A stretch of DNA of 26,455 nt, from the IMG/VR virus record IMGVR_UViG_3300005827_000091, positions 1 to 26,455 of that record. One strand, given 5' to 3'. Under the pieces are notes generated by a model that searched no databases, was not told the DNA's origin, and was given only the letters and a program-made list of their open reading frames with translations. A program made the position numbers and the translations under genes. Every line of letters starts with the position of its first letter. Position 1 is the stretch's first letter. This DNA is from a virus. Positions 8,603 through 17,395 of this stretch are shown in pieces.

Positions 8603-8659
8603 ATGACAGTAATAATGAACACAGCTATACCAGGCATAGTTAGTCTCCGAGATAAATAA
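8603..8659 (+). CDS. Possible 18-residue leader peptide before the fibre operon
   Basis: An ATG at 8603 follows AAAAGGAA at a workable distance and opens an 18-codon frame ending TAA at 8659; the product is 'MTVIMNTAIPGIVSLRDK'. The ribosome site lies in the right arm of an imperfect inverted repeat (about 8577-8600), so its access could be controlled by folding. It may be a true micropeptide, a translational leader or chance. Nothing identifies a function. Confidence 0.25.
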   Translation: MTVIMNTAIPGIVSLRDK

Positions 8660-8676
8660 ATATGATTTAATTTATC
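8651..8676 (+). promoter_or_regulatory. AT-rich inverted repeat upstream of the first fibre gene
   Basis: GATAAAT (8651-8657) pairs with ATTTATC (8670-8676), and the pairing extends inward with a one-base bulge, giving an AT-rich hairpin 41 bases before the fibre start. It could be a regulator site or part of a promoter region for the fibre operon. No convincing -35/-10 pair was found. Confidence 0.3.
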
Positions 8677-8716
8677 ACAAAACTAACAGAACAATAAGTG
8701 TATATAAGGAAAAGCC

Positions 8717-10840
8717 ATGGCTTGCGAATGTATAACTGGCCCAGGGATACGGGGATTTAACCCCATCTGGTACAACGTCAATCTGGATGGCATCCAATTT
8801 GATGACACTTATTATCTATGGGTTTTGCAGAATGAAGTCCCTTATATTCCTGCGCTTGTTTACCATGATGCGCAATTAACGCAGCCTTGGACTAGTCCAA
8901 TTCAATTCTTGGCTAATGGTACTTTGCCAATTGATATTTATTGGAGCCCAACGTCTGTTTACCGTCTTGAGTATCGCAAGAATAACGGCACGCAACCTCC
9001 TTCGCAAAACGACCAATTGGTTTATGAAGTTCCTAACTACATCCCTGGTCAGGAAGAGGCCACGCCGACAGATATCACTGATGGCTCTACTAATAACCAG
9101 ATTACTAATAGCCAGTTTAGCGAAGTGTTTTTTGAAAATACTTACACGCTGACGGCAACAAATCCTGACCCGATTGAGATTGCGCCAGGTTGGTTTTTAG
9201 AGTTGGCTGGTAACGGCACAGTTGAATTGCAAAGAATATCGCTTAACAATGCGACATCGAATCCAACAAATGCACCTTATGCATTGAGAATTAATTTAAC
9301 AGGAAGTTGGACAGGAAATCCTGTGCTTCGTCAAAGATTGCAGCAAAACGGTATGCTGTGGGCGAATAAATATGTTTCGACATCTATTACTGCGAGAATG
9401 GATGGAACGTTACAAGCATTGGTTGCTAGATTAGAAGCCTCAAACGGTGCCCCATTGGCTGTGTTGATGAACACAGGGACGCTAACAAATGCGTTTGTTC
9501 AATATCAGGGTAACGCATTATTGCCAGCGACGACTAATCCTGATTCACCGCCTAATGCTTACATTGACTACAAGATTTTATTGCCTGCAAATGTAGATTT
9601 ATACATTACAAGCATTCAAGTTACATCGTCTTCGGTTGCGGGTAATTTTGCTTATGAGCAAGATACTATTGACCGTCAGATTGACCACACGTTCCATTAT
9701 TACAAGCCGCAATTGGAATATAAGCCAATTTCATCTTATTTAACCGGCTGGAATTTCCCGCTAAATCCTGCGCAATTTGCTCCTGCTGGCGCTGTTGCAA
9801 CGGGCGCAAATGGTTCTTTTTATGCATGGGATCAAACGATAGTGTTTCAGTCGGTTGATAACGGGGTTTTGGTAAGTCGCTCTGCGAGTGGTGGTTTAAC
9901 GTTAACATCAAATAACGTTGCTGGCGTTCAAATGGCAATTATTCAGTATTTAGACCAAGCGCAAGCTAGGGATATTTTGTCGGGCCGCACATCTGTAAAA
10001 ATTAGATTAGCTAGTTCTGACATTGGAGAAACCCTTACCGTTGGATTATATGCGACAAATGACGCAACGTTGCCGGATTTAAAAACACCTAATTTTGATT
10101 CTCTTGTGGCAACTTTGGATGCAAGAGGGAAGGTAGCAACATTCAATGGCTCATGGACTCCTTTGTTAAGGGCTATTCCTGCATCTAACGAAATTACCGC
10201 TTTAATTATTGAGCAAGAATACGATTTAAACTCTTGGATTGACAATATAACTACACCAAGAGTTTCTGATGCGACTTATTTTGCAATTGTTATTGGCACG
10301 GACAATATAGCAAATACAGAAAGCATAACATTTGATTATGTAACGCTAACGCCTGGAGATATTGCGACAAGACCTCCTGCTCAAACTGCGGGTGACGTTC
10401 TAAGTCAATGTGAGCGTTATTATGAAATGAGCTACGAAGATTCTACGGATGTTGCAACGGCAACTAATGTGAATGCTATATTGGTTCCACAGAGTGTTAA
10501 GCATGACATAGGTGTTGATGTTACAAGCGCGTATTTAGCAAGCTCTTTTACGGTTGATTTCAAAGAGCCCAAAAGAGTTAATAATCCAACAATAGCTATT
10601 TATTCTCCGATTACTGGAACAATTGCTAACGTGGATGTTTACATGCTTGGATCAGCTGCTGTACATACAGATGTAACTCTTGCTAGATGGACTGCGACGC
10701 TTGGTAATAAAAGTGTTAATTATTTAGTAAACACCAATTCGCTAACGCCTGCTACAGCATCCGTTAACGTAAACACACCAAATCTATGCTCTCTAGGATT
10801 TCAATATGTCGCCGATGCTAGACTCGGCATAGTGCTATAA
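8717..10840 (+). CDS. Tail fibre / tailspike-like protein with virion-binding N-terminal domain
   Basis: The 707-residue protein starts with a compact domain (about residues 15-115) containing 'YHDAQLTQPWTSPIQF', 'LANGTLP' and 'SVYRLEYRKNNG', the general pattern of phage fibre N-terminal domains that attach to the tail. The long middle is beta-rich with Asn, Thr and Gly repeats. Near residue 560 it has 'QCERYYEMSYEDS', a motif shared by many fibre proteins, followed by a beta-rich C-terminal domain. AAGGAAAAG lies just upstream. It probably is the main adhesin or the trunk to which the following fibre genes are joined. No glycan-depolymerase catalytic motif was recognised. Confidence 0.78.
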   Translation: MACECITGPGIRGFNPIWYNVNLDGIQFDDTYYLWVLQNEVPYIPALVYHDAQLTQPWTSPIQFLANGTLPIDIYWSPTSVYRLEYRKNNGTQPPSQNDQLVYEVPNYIPGQEEATPTDITDGSTNNQITNSQFSEVFFENTYTLTATNPDPIEIAPGWFLELAGNGTVELQRISLNNATSNPTNAPYALRINLTGSWTGNPVLRQRLQQNGMLWANKYVSTSITARMDGTLQALVARLEASNGAPLAVLMNTGTLTNAFVQYQGNALLPATTNPDSPPNAYIDYKILLPANVDLYITSIQVTSSSVAGNFAYEQDTIDRQIDHTFHYYKPQLEYKPISSYLTGWNFPLNPAQFAPAGAVATGANGSFYAWDQTIVFQSVDNGVLVSRSASGGLTLTSNNVAGVQMAIIQYLDQAQARDILSGRTSVKIRLASSDIGETLTVGLYATNDATLPDLKTPNFDSLVATLDARGKVATFNGSWTPLLRAIPASNEITALIIEQEYDLNSWIDNITTPRVSDATYFAIVIGTDNIANTESITFDYVTLTPGDIATRPPAQTAGDVLSQCERYYEMSYEDSTDVATATNVNAILVPQSVKHDIGVDVTSAYLASSFTVDFKEPKRVNNPTIAIYSPITGTIANVDVYMLGSAAVHTDVTLARWTATLGNKSVNYLVNTNSLTPATASVNVNTPNLCSLGFQYVADARLGIVL

Positions 10841-10849
10841 GGAATTAAT

Positions 10850-11197
10850 ATGGCCATTCCATACAATGAAAATTACAATCAAACTGTTGCGTTCAGCGAT
10901 ACTTGCGCGCAATTAGCATTGGCAACAAATACTAACCTGGCTTACACAATCCCAGGCTCTCCCACGCAAAAATACCAGGCTCGCATTAGTTACACTCAGG
11001 GCTCAAACGTATTTTGCAGAAAAAATGCTGCAGCAACGGTCCCTGGAGCGGGTTTGTTAACCCAGGTTCAGTATTTGGAATTTAGACCTGGCTCAGATGG
11101 GTCTAAAAGAATTGTTCAAGGTGGTGACACTTTAAACTTTATTACACCAGATGCTTCGGCCTATGTTGGCGTTGCTCTTGCTGCAATTCCTAGCTAA
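10850..11197 (+). CDS. Small beta-rich virion protein in the fibre cluster
   Basis: This 115-residue protein follows the first fibre gene after nine bases, with AAGGAATT as ribosome site. It is beta-rich, with 'QKYQARISYTQGSNVFC', 'VQYLEFRPGSDGSKR' and 'INFITPDASAYVGV'-like C-terminal strands (here 'LNFITPDASAYVGV'). The size and strand pattern suggest a single beta-sandwich that could decorate the capsid or the tail. Neighbouring genes are all fibre-like, which favours a tail role. No function is known to me for this family. Confidence 0.65.
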   Translation: MAIPYNENYNQTVAFSDTCAQLALATNTNLAYTIPGSPTQKYQARISYTQGSNVFCRKNAAATVPGAGLLTQVQYLEFRPGSDGSKRIVQGGDTLNFITPDASAYVGVALAAIPS

Positions 11198-11210
11198 TTA
11201 AGGAAATAAA

Positions 11211-12983
11211 ATGGTAGATACTAGGAAGTTTAGCCAATTCGACAACCGGCCATTAAATGAAAAAGTGGGGCTTGGTTCTGGGGCAAACTCACGCACGCCA
11301 GACAGTGCTGGAAGTTCAGGAAATATTATTAAAGTTATTGACCAGGACACGTCAGGGTTAGCTGTAAATAGATGGGTTAGAATTAACTCGGCTGGTTTAT
11401 ATGTGTTAGCTTTGGCTGATACGGCAGAAAATGCTGATGTTCGCGGCGTGGTGCTAAACATTCTAGGCCCAAACCAATTTACTTTACAGCAAGCGGGTTA
11501 TATTGACGTTGGTACGCTTGGGTTCTCTGGGTTTATTCCAAATCAAGATTATTTCCTTAGTGATACCATGCTAGGTCAGGCAACCCAAACTTTGCCAACG
11601 ACCAACGGTCATATTAATAAACCGCTCTTCTCGGCTGATAGCGCAGAAAGTGGCTGGATTATTTGCTTATCTCGCGGCATGGTTATCGGAACGCCTGGAC
11701 CAATTCCAGCAAGTACACCTACCGTTACAGATACTAACATTAGGGAATTTTCACAACCTGGCAATACCTTTATGATTGGTGACTGGGTAAGAGTAACTGG
11801 TGACAATGTTCATGGCTTGGCTAATGGCAGCACTCTTGCAAATGCTCAGTCTGATGGCGTTGTAATTCAAAATGGCGACCCATTGTTTACTGTGCAATTT
11901 AGCGGATTTAATGCAAATACCGTAACCGCTGCATATGATTCTGCTGGCGTGATAATTCCTGGCGGAATTGTCGCTTCTACTGTTTACTATATTTCAGATG
12001 TTGTGCCAGGGCAGTTAACACCTACCCCTCCGACTAGTTTAAATTCAGCATCAAGACCTGCGTTTATTAGTGTTAGTGCCATTGATGGAACTGGATGGGT
12101 TTTACCGCAAAGGCCATTACCGTATTTCTCGGCAAACCCTCCAGGTATTAAATTAATTAATCAGCCTGCTCATGGATTCCTATCCAATGGCCTAGTTGTT
12201 AAACCAAAAACAGGTGCTTTAAACGTTGGTAAATACGAATTGGCTCAAGCTAATACATTAACAGGCGCTTTTGGCGTTGGCATGATTAAGATTGTTGATG
12301 CTAATAATTTCTATATCCAGCAAGATGGGTATTTTGAGGATTTTCTAGAGGTTCCTCCTGTTATGGGCGGCATTGCAAATCCTTCCGGGATGTTAATTAA
12401 TGGAACACCCTATTATTTAAGCGCTTCTACCCCAGGATTAATAACCGATGCAGAGCCAGCTCAGCCTTTGTACTCTAAGCCTATGTTTATGCCAGATCAA
12501 ACGGACGCAGGCTGGATATTGCCAATGAAGCCGACCAATAGTAGTGGTGGAAACATTCCAGATATTGAAAATGTTGATGTTATCACTTGCGTAGCTCCCG
12601 AAGTTGTTCCTCTCCCGGCTGGCGTGTGGACTGATTTGCCATGCTTAGAATTGACAATTACACCACAAAACATAGCTAGCAAGTTCTTGCTTTCTGGCGT
12701 TTTAAATGGCGACAGAGCAAGCGTTAATGCTGTTTACTTCAGAATAACAAGAAACGGAACTCCTATCGGTATAGGGGCAGGCCCGGGCGTAGCTGCTAAT
12801 GGAAGAATTCTCACGGTAACATTTAATCAGAATATTTTGTATGTAGATGTTCCAGCAACCGTTGTTTCTATTACATATAAATTACAAGCCATGGCTCCTA
12901 GCGGAAACACCCTTTATCTCAATACTGATTCCGCCTCAACATTTGCTGGAAGCAGCACACTTACATTAGAGGAATTTATATAA
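11211..12983 (+). CDS. Modular tail fibre with three internal repeats and a C-terminal beta domain
   Basis: The 590-residue protein starts 'VDTRKFSQFDN', a short virion-attachment-like segment. It then has three related modules (about residues 50-155, 185-300 and 318-440), each with a conserved order: 'HG...NG..V' or an equivalent strand, 'FTLQQAGYI'/'FYIQQDGYF', 'P...YYLS..TPG', 'KP.F', 'D..ESGWI'/'DAGWIL'. The last part (about 465-590) is a beta domain with 'GDRASVNAVYFRITRNGTPIG' and 'QAMAPSGNTLYLNTDS'; the next gene is a free-standing copy of it. One module copy also opens the gene at 13421. The set-up suggests a fibre shaft of repeated modules ending in a receptor-binding tip. It overlaps the next start by one base. 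Confidence 0.75.
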   Translation: MVDTRKFSQFDNRPLNEKVGLGSGANSRTPDSAGSSGNIIKVIDQDTSGLAVNRWVRINSAGLYVLALADTAENADVRGVVLNILGPNQFTLQQAGYIDVGTLGFSGFIPNQDYFLSDTMLGQATQTLPTTNGHINKPLFSADSAESGWIICLSRGMVIGTPGPIPASTPTVTDTNIREFSQPGNTFMIGDWVRVTGDNVHGLANGSTLANAQSDGVVIQNGDPLFTVQFSGFNANTVTAAYDSAGVIIPGGIVASTVYYISDVVPGQLTPTPPTSLNSASRPAFISVSAIDGTGWVLPQRPLPYFSANPPGIKLINQPAHGFLSNGLVVKPKTGALNVGKYELAQANTLTGAFGVGMIKIVDANNFYIQQDGYFEDFLEVPPVMGGIANPSGMLINGTPYYLSASTPGLITDAEPAQPLYSKPMFMPDQTDAGWILPMKPTNSSGGNIPDIENVDVITCVAPEVVPLPAGVWTDLPCLELTITPQNIASKFLLSGVLNGDRASVNAVYFRITRNGTPIGIGAGPGVAANGRILTVTFNQNILYVDVPATVVSITYKLQAMAPSGNTLYLNTDSASTFAGSSTLTLEEFI

Positions 12984-13411
12984 TGGCTACAGTTTTACAA
13001 ACTCAATATTTAAATTACACAGGGCAGGCGACAACGGTTCTTGCTCCAGGAGTATGGACTAACGTGGCAGGTCTTACGCTTAATATTACAAACTCAAACG
13101 TATTAAGTGCAGTTAAAATTGATGGGCAATTAACCGGTGACAGAGCGAGTGTTAATGCTCTATATTTCAGACTCACCAGAAACGGCACTCCTATTGGTAA
13201 CGGCGTAGGCCCCGGGGTGGCATGTTATGGAAGATTCTGGTCAATTTGCTTTTTTTCTCCACTATTGTTTGTTGATACACCAGCGTCAATTGCTCTTTTA
13301 ACTTATCAAATTCAAGCGATGGCACCTGGCGGGAACACGATTTACACAAATACCGATTCTCTTGCAAGTTTTTCTGGCGTAAGCACTTTGGTGTTACAGG
13401 AATTAGGATAA
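12983..13411 (+). CDS. Stand-alone paralogue of the preceding fibre's C-terminal domain
   Basis: The 142-residue product matches the last 125 residues of the preceding gene over its whole length after about residue 19: 'APGVWTNV' versus 'PAGVWTDL', 'GDRASVNALYFRLTRNGTPIG', 'GVGPGVA', and 'QAMAPGGNTIYTNTDS'. It probably forms the same small beta-sandwich, comparable to trimeric receptor-binding tips. It may exchange with the tip of the larger fibre, or cap a different fibre. The start overlaps the preceding stop by one base. DNA differs at many third positions, so the duplication is not recent. Confidence 0.72.
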   Translation: MATVLQTQYLNYTGQATTVLAPGVWTNVAGLTLNITNSNVLSAVKIDGQLTGDRASVNALYFRLTRNGTPIGNGVGPGVACYGRFWSICFFSPLLFVDTPASIALLTYQIQAMAPGGNTIYTNTDSLASFSGVSTLVLQELG

Positions 13412-13420
13412 GGATTAATT

Positions 13421-14179
13421 ATGGCCTTTGAAGCTTACCAAGTTAACGCCAATGCGCTTTATCAGGCAGTTAATCAATTGGCCCATGGGTTTGACAATGG
13501 TGACGTTGTAACTTATGACGGCGCCAATTGGATTCTTGCGCAAAGTGATTCTGTTGCAAATTGCGGATTAATTCATATTGTCAGAAAAATTAACGCTAAT
13601 TCATTTTATGTGACTCAGGCTGGTTTTGTTTCTGATTTAGTTCGCACGCCAATAAATCCTGCGACCGCATTCATACCAGGCACAACCTATTATTTGAGCG
13701 AAACAACCGCCGGAAGACTTACCGCAACGCCGCCAACTGGAACCAATCAAATATTGCTACCTTGCTTTAAGGCTTACACGGCAACATCTGGCTTCTTTTT
13801 TGGAAATGACGGGACCGCAATTGAATCAGGAATTTTATTTAATTGGAATTCGGTAAATGCAGACCAGGCTTTAGCAGTAAATAACGGTTACTTAATTACC
13901 GCTGCCGCGCCTTTATCATTTGACCTTCCTGCAAGCTCTGTTATTGGCGATATTATTAGATTAGCAACAACGATAACATCGACTGATAGCGTTTTAATTG
14001 CCCAGGATACCGACCAATATATTGTGATTGCCGAAGAAAGTAGCACACCTGGTCCAGCTGGTGGAATGGAGCTTGAAACAACTAACGGCATAAGGCGCGG
14101 AAGCTGCGAACTTTTATGCATCGAAGCAAACAAAGGCTGGCGTTTATTTTCCGGCACTGGCACTTGGGATTTAATTTAA
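13421..14179 (+). CDS. Tail fibre protein: one shaft module plus a beta tip domain
   Basis: In the 252-residue protein, residues about 20-125 repeat the module of the 590-residue fibre ('LAHGFDNGDVVTYDG', 'NSFYVTQAGFV', 'PGTTYYLSETTAGRL', 'FKAYTATSGFFFG'). Residues about 155-252 form a second beta domain with 'LSFDLPASSVIGDIIRLA', 'QDTDQYIVIAEES' and 'ELLCIEANKGWRLFSGTG'. That domain recurs in the next gene. AAGGATT precedes the start. It is likely to be a fibre or receptor-binding subunit; the receptor is not known. Confidence 0.68.
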   Translation: MAFEAYQVNANALYQAVNQLAHGFDNGDVVTYDGANWILAQSDSVANCGLIHIVRKINANSFYVTQAGFVSDLVRTPINPATAFIPGTTYYLSETTAGRLTATPPTGTNQILLPCFKAYTATSGFFFGNDGTAIESGILFNWNSVNADQALAVNNGYLITAAAPLSFDLPASSVIGDIIRLATTITSTDSVLIAQDTDQYIVIAEESSTPGPAGGMELETTNGIRRGSCELLCIEANKGWRLFSGTGTWDLI

Positions 14180-14188
14180 GGATTTATT

Positions 14189-15022
14189 ATGGGTAGAAGA
14201 AATGCTGCGGGTCTTAACGATCCTATAAATGAATCTCAAGGCGGGACAAACGCCCAAACATTTAACCAAGCTCGCACCAATATGGGTCTAAATGCACTCA
14301 TCAATTCTCAAGGCGGCAGTTACTTGGCTGTTCCGGGAGACAGAAACAAATGGATAAGATTTGGCGGGGTTGGCGGCTATACCTTGACACTTCCTTTAGC
14401 GGCAACATTGTCTGATGGTTGGGCTTGTGTCGCAAGAAATGACACTTTGGGGAGCATTACTGTATCCCCATCTGGCGGAGAATCAATTAATCTCGCCCCT
14501 GGATTGGTGATTGAATCTGGTCAGTCGATTGAAATCGAATGTGATGGCACGCAATTTTTTACTTTAGGAGAAAAGAAACTTCCTGTCCCGTCATCTGGCG
14601 GAACAATGACAGGGTTGCTTATTCTTTCTGCAGACCCAGTTGCAGCGCTAGGAGCAGCAACTAAACAATACGTAGATTCTTCACTTGGCGCTATAAGCTA
14701 CGTTAACCAAAACACAAGCTCAGTCACTATGGCGGCGAATAAAACATATGGATGCAACAATGGCGCAAGCTTAATTACATTTACTTTACCCGCTGTTGCG
14801 GCGGCTGGTGATGTTTTTGAGATTGTTGGCAATAGTTCTGGCGGATGGACTCTTGTTTATGGAGCAGGACAAAGCATTCGTTACGGAAATATTGTAACAA
14901 CCACAACAACAGGCTCTCTTTCTAGCACTGACAGGGGTGATTGCGTTTCTATTATTTGCATTGTGGCAGACACAACATTTTCCGTAAGAACTGGCTCTAT
15001 CGGTAATATTACATGGATATAA
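14189..15022 (+). CDS. Tail fibre protein with phage fibre repeat (TMTG...AATKQYVDS)
   Basis: The 277-residue protein starts with a 'QGGTNAQTFNQARTNMGLNAL' segment, typical of fibre proteins where it precedes a shaft. A central element, 'SGGTMTGLLILSADP' followed by 'AATKQYVDSSLG', is the well-known tail-fibre repeat. On both sides lie beta domains of the same type as the preceding gene's second half: about residues 45-130 ('YTLTLPLAATLSDGWACVARN') and about 180-277 ('ITFTLPAVAAAGDVFEIVGNS', 'DCVSIICIVADTTFSV'). It is probably a structural part of the fibre or a receptor-binding subunit. Confidence 0.75.
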   Translation: MGRRNAAGLNDPINESQGGTNAQTFNQARTNMGLNALINSQGGSYLAVPGDRNKWIRFGGVGGYTLTLPLAATLSDGWACVARNDTLGSITVSPSGGESINLAPGLVIESGQSIEIECDGTQFFTLGEKKLPVPSSGGTMTGLLILSADPVAALGAATKQYVDSSLGAISYVNQNTSSVTMAANKTYGCNNGASLITFTLPAVAAAGDVFEIVGNSSGGWTLVYGAGQSIRYGNIVTTTTTGSLSSTDRGDCVSIICIVADTTFSVRTGSIGNITWI

Positions 15023-15026
15023 TCTG

Positions 15027-15806
15027 ATGGCGACAAATAATTCTATAAACAATCTTGTTGCTGGAGTTGGCACGCAGGTTTCTGGTAATTCCGCATCATT
15101 GATTATTGCTAATAAGGGTGAGTTATTAGTAGGCAATGGGGCAAGCTCAGCTACAACACTCTCTGCCGGAACAGACACTCATGTATTAGTTGCAGATAGC
15201 ACCCAAGCTACCGGTATAAAATACACGGCATCACAACCTGCAGTTACCCAAGTGCCGAGAGCTTTTGGCTATGGAAATACTCTTACAAATTATACTTTCC
15301 CTGTAAATGTTGCATCTGGATCAACCTCTGCGTCGCCAATGGTTGCAAATACAATATATTGCTTTCCATTTAATATAACTATATCAACTACTTTTACATC
15401 AATAGGACTTAGGGTTAATTCTGTTTCAGCAAACACAGTAAGATTAGGAATATACGACGCCACTGGTATTGGCGGATATCCTGGCGCAAGAGTTCTGGAT
15501 GCGGGCACGGTTTCTACTAGCGGAACTAACGGCGAGAAAACAATAGCAATTTCACAATTATTGTATGGAAATTATTGGCTTGTAATGATTTCAAGTGGAG
15601 CGCCAAGTATAAATATTTGCAGCACTGGATTGATTGCTGACAATGTCATTGGCGGCGTTTCTACTACCCAAACATCCCAGCTGATGGCACTTACCAAGGC
15701 TTCTGTGGGAAGCTATTTTACAGCGTTACCTGCTTCTTTATCCTCGGATACATTTACTTATGTCACCACTACAACATCATTTTTTGGTATGTTTTTAAAG
15801 GTATAA
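15027..15806 (+). CDS. Receptor-binding-type fibre protein, tandem paralogue 1
   Basis: This is the first of three adjacent related proteins. Its 259 residues begin with 'NSINNLVAGVGTQVSGNSAS' and 'KGELLVGNGASSATTL', a repeat pattern common in fibre collars, and continue with a beta domain (about residues 80-259) containing 'RLGIYDATGIGGYPG', 'VLDAGTV', 'LLYGNYWLVMISSGAPS'. The last pattern resembles small carbohydrate- or surface-binding beta-sandwich domains. The ribosome site is weak, so translation may be coupled to the preceding gene, whose stop lies four bases upstream. The C-terminal domain is the likely receptor-contacting part. Confidence 0.7.
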   Translation: MATNNSINNLVAGVGTQVSGNSASLIIANKGELLVGNGASSATTLSAGTDTHVLVADSTQATGIKYTASQPAVTQVPRAFGYGNTLTNYTFPVNVASGSTSASPMVANTIYCFPFNITISTTFTSIGLRVNSVSANTVRLGIYDATGIGGYPGARVLDAGTVSTSGTNGEKTIAISQLLYGNYWLVMISSGAPSINICSTGLIADNVIGGVSTTQTSQLMALTKASVGSYFTALPASLSSDTFTYVTTTTSFFGMFLKV

Positions 15807-15807
15807 A

Positions 15808-16587
15808 ATGGCAACACAGAACAGCATTAATGGCCTTGTCGTTTCCAACGGCCTATCGGCATCTGGAAAAACCATATCTACAATAGCAAATACCAAAGGT
15901 GAATTAATAGTTGGTGATGGGGTAAATTCCTCATCAACTCTTAGTCCTGGCTCCGATTATCAATTGCTAGAAGCAAAATCGGCAAATGCCACTGGCCTTG
16001 GGTGGGTTAATGGAACTAGCACCTCAAATGACAATAATAGAATATTTGGATATGGCAATTCTGTAAGCAACTTTACTTTTTCTGTGATTGCTAGAATGGG
16101 AATGTCAAACGCTGCGCTGGTAGCAAATACAATTTATTTTTTGCCGTTTAATATTTATAAAAGCACAACCTTTACAAAAATAGGCGTATCGGTGACTACT
16201 TCTGCGGCATCTTCAAATATAAGACTAGGCATATATAATTGTGATAATGATTTTGGGTTTCCCGGCTCTTTGGTATTAGACGCAGGAACTATAGATAGCT
16301 CTTCAAATGGCGACAAAACAATAACCATATCTCAAACATTATTTGGAAAGTATTGGTTATGTTTAATTTCTAACGGCACCCCTTCAATTGCAACATCATA
16401 TACTATAGCGCCGCCTTTTTCTGAGGTTAATGCCTGGTGGGGTGTTAATAGCTTTGGTTCGACATCAGATTGCGCAAATGCATCAATTGTTGGCGTCTCA
16501 TCGTATTACAGTGCTTTGCCTGCCACCGTAATAGGTGACACAATCCTAAAAACAAATGATTTTTATTTAATATATTTGCAGGTATAA
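15808..16587 (+). CDS. Receptor-binding-type fibre protein, tandem paralogue 2
   Basis: This has exactly the same length (259 residues) as the preceding protein and the same layout: 'NSINGLVVSNGLSASGK', 'KGELIVGDGVNSSSTL', then the beta domain with 'IRLGIYNCDNDFGFPG', 'VLDAGTIDSS' and 'LFGKYWLCLISNGTPS'. Collar and core strands are conserved, while loops and the segment after residue 200 differ strongly, as expected if loops contact different receptors. Start lies one base after the preceding stop, with AAAGG at a suitable distance. Confidence 0.7.
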   Translation: MATQNSINGLVVSNGLSASGKTISTIANTKGELIVGDGVNSSSTLSPGSDYQLLEAKSANATGLGWVNGTSTSNDNNRIFGYGNSVSNFTFSVIARMGMSNAALVANTIYFLPFNIYKSTTFTKIGVSVTTSAASSNIRLGIYNCDNDFGFPGSLVLDAGTIDSSSNGDKTITISQTLFGKYWLCLISNGTPSIATSYTIAPPFSEVNAWWGVNSFGSTSDCANASIVGVSSYYSALPATVIGDTILKTNDFYLIYLQV

Positions 16588-16589
16588 AT

Positions 16590-17387
16590 ATGGGCGGCGT
16601 TACAAATTCAATAAATTCTATAAGTGGAACAGACGGGATTATCGATTCTACTTCTGGTAACAATGTAAGTACTGCCATCACAAAAAAAGGCGATTTATTA
16701 GTAGGAAAATCCTTATCTAGCTCTCAAACAAGAGTGCCAGTTGGAACTAATAATTTTGTATTTATTTCTGACCCAACAAAACCTAACGGCATGGGCTGGT
16801 CAGCTTCTGGAACTGGCAATTGGACATCACGAGGAATTTACGGTCCTTACTCAAGCGGCGGAAACGGCAGTTTAATGCCGGTTACTTTTTCTTCAACGGG
16901 CGGAACGTCGTTTTTAACTGCAAATAGATTGTTATGCTTTCCTTTTTTTATTGACAGGGCCTGGGCTTTTTCAAAAATGTCTATGACTTGTAACAATTTA
17001 GCAGCCTCATCGGTACTAAGAATGGGGCTATATGATGCAACAGGAACAGCTGGTTACCCTGGAAATCTAATAGTAGATGCCGGAACTATAGACACATCAA
17101 CAATTGGCACAAAAACAAATACATTTACAGATGAAATATATTTATATGGACGATATTGGTGCGTTTGCATCTCAGACGGAGCGCCCGGAATGGCTTCATT
17201 GGGGGCGGCTGTTTCTGAATTTGCGCAAGCAGTTGGCAGGCCAAATTTCTCCACAACGACAACACCGTCACATTTAGTTAAAGATAGCGTTAGCTCTTAT
17301 GTGAGTGCGCTGCCATCGTCATTATCAGCTGTGACTTTCACAATGGGCGCAGGCACTTCTAACCCTGCTATAAGCATAATTTTGTAG
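16590..17387 (+). CDS. Receptor-binding-type fibre protein, tandem paralogue 3
   Basis: The 265-residue protein is the most diverged of the three. It keeps 'NSINSISGTDGIIDS', 'KKGDLLVGKSLSSSQTR', 'LRMGLYDATGTAGYPG', 'IVDAGTIDTS' and 'LYGRYWCVCISDGAPG'. The end lacks the 'YYSALPA'-to-'LQV' layout seen in paralogue 2 but has 'SSYVSALPSSLSAVTF', close to paralogues 1 and 2 at the same place. GCAGGT serves as ribosome site. Three such genes in series suggest a branched receptor-binding complex or a store of alternative tips. Confidence 0.7.
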   Translation: MGGVTNSINSISGTDGIIDSTSGNNVSTAITKKGDLLVGKSLSSSQTRVPVGTNNFVFISDPTKPNGMGWSASGTGNWTSRGIYGPYSSGGNGSLMPVTFSSTGGTSFLTANRLLCFPFFIDRAWAFSKMSMTCNNLAASSVLRMGLYDATGTAGYPGNLIVDAGTIDTSTIGTKTNTFTDEIYLYGRYWCVCISDGAPGMASLGAAVSEFAQAVGRPNFSTTTTPSHLVKDSVSSYVSALPSSLSAVTFTMGAGTSNPAISIIL

Positions 17388-17395
17388 GTAAAAAC

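Noticed and set aside
14786-15178. 130-codon minus-strand frame under the fibre genes
   Set aside because: It is antisense to two convincing fibre genes, has no ribosome site and no recognisable protein pattern; similar antisense frames in the fibre cluster were rejected for the same reason.
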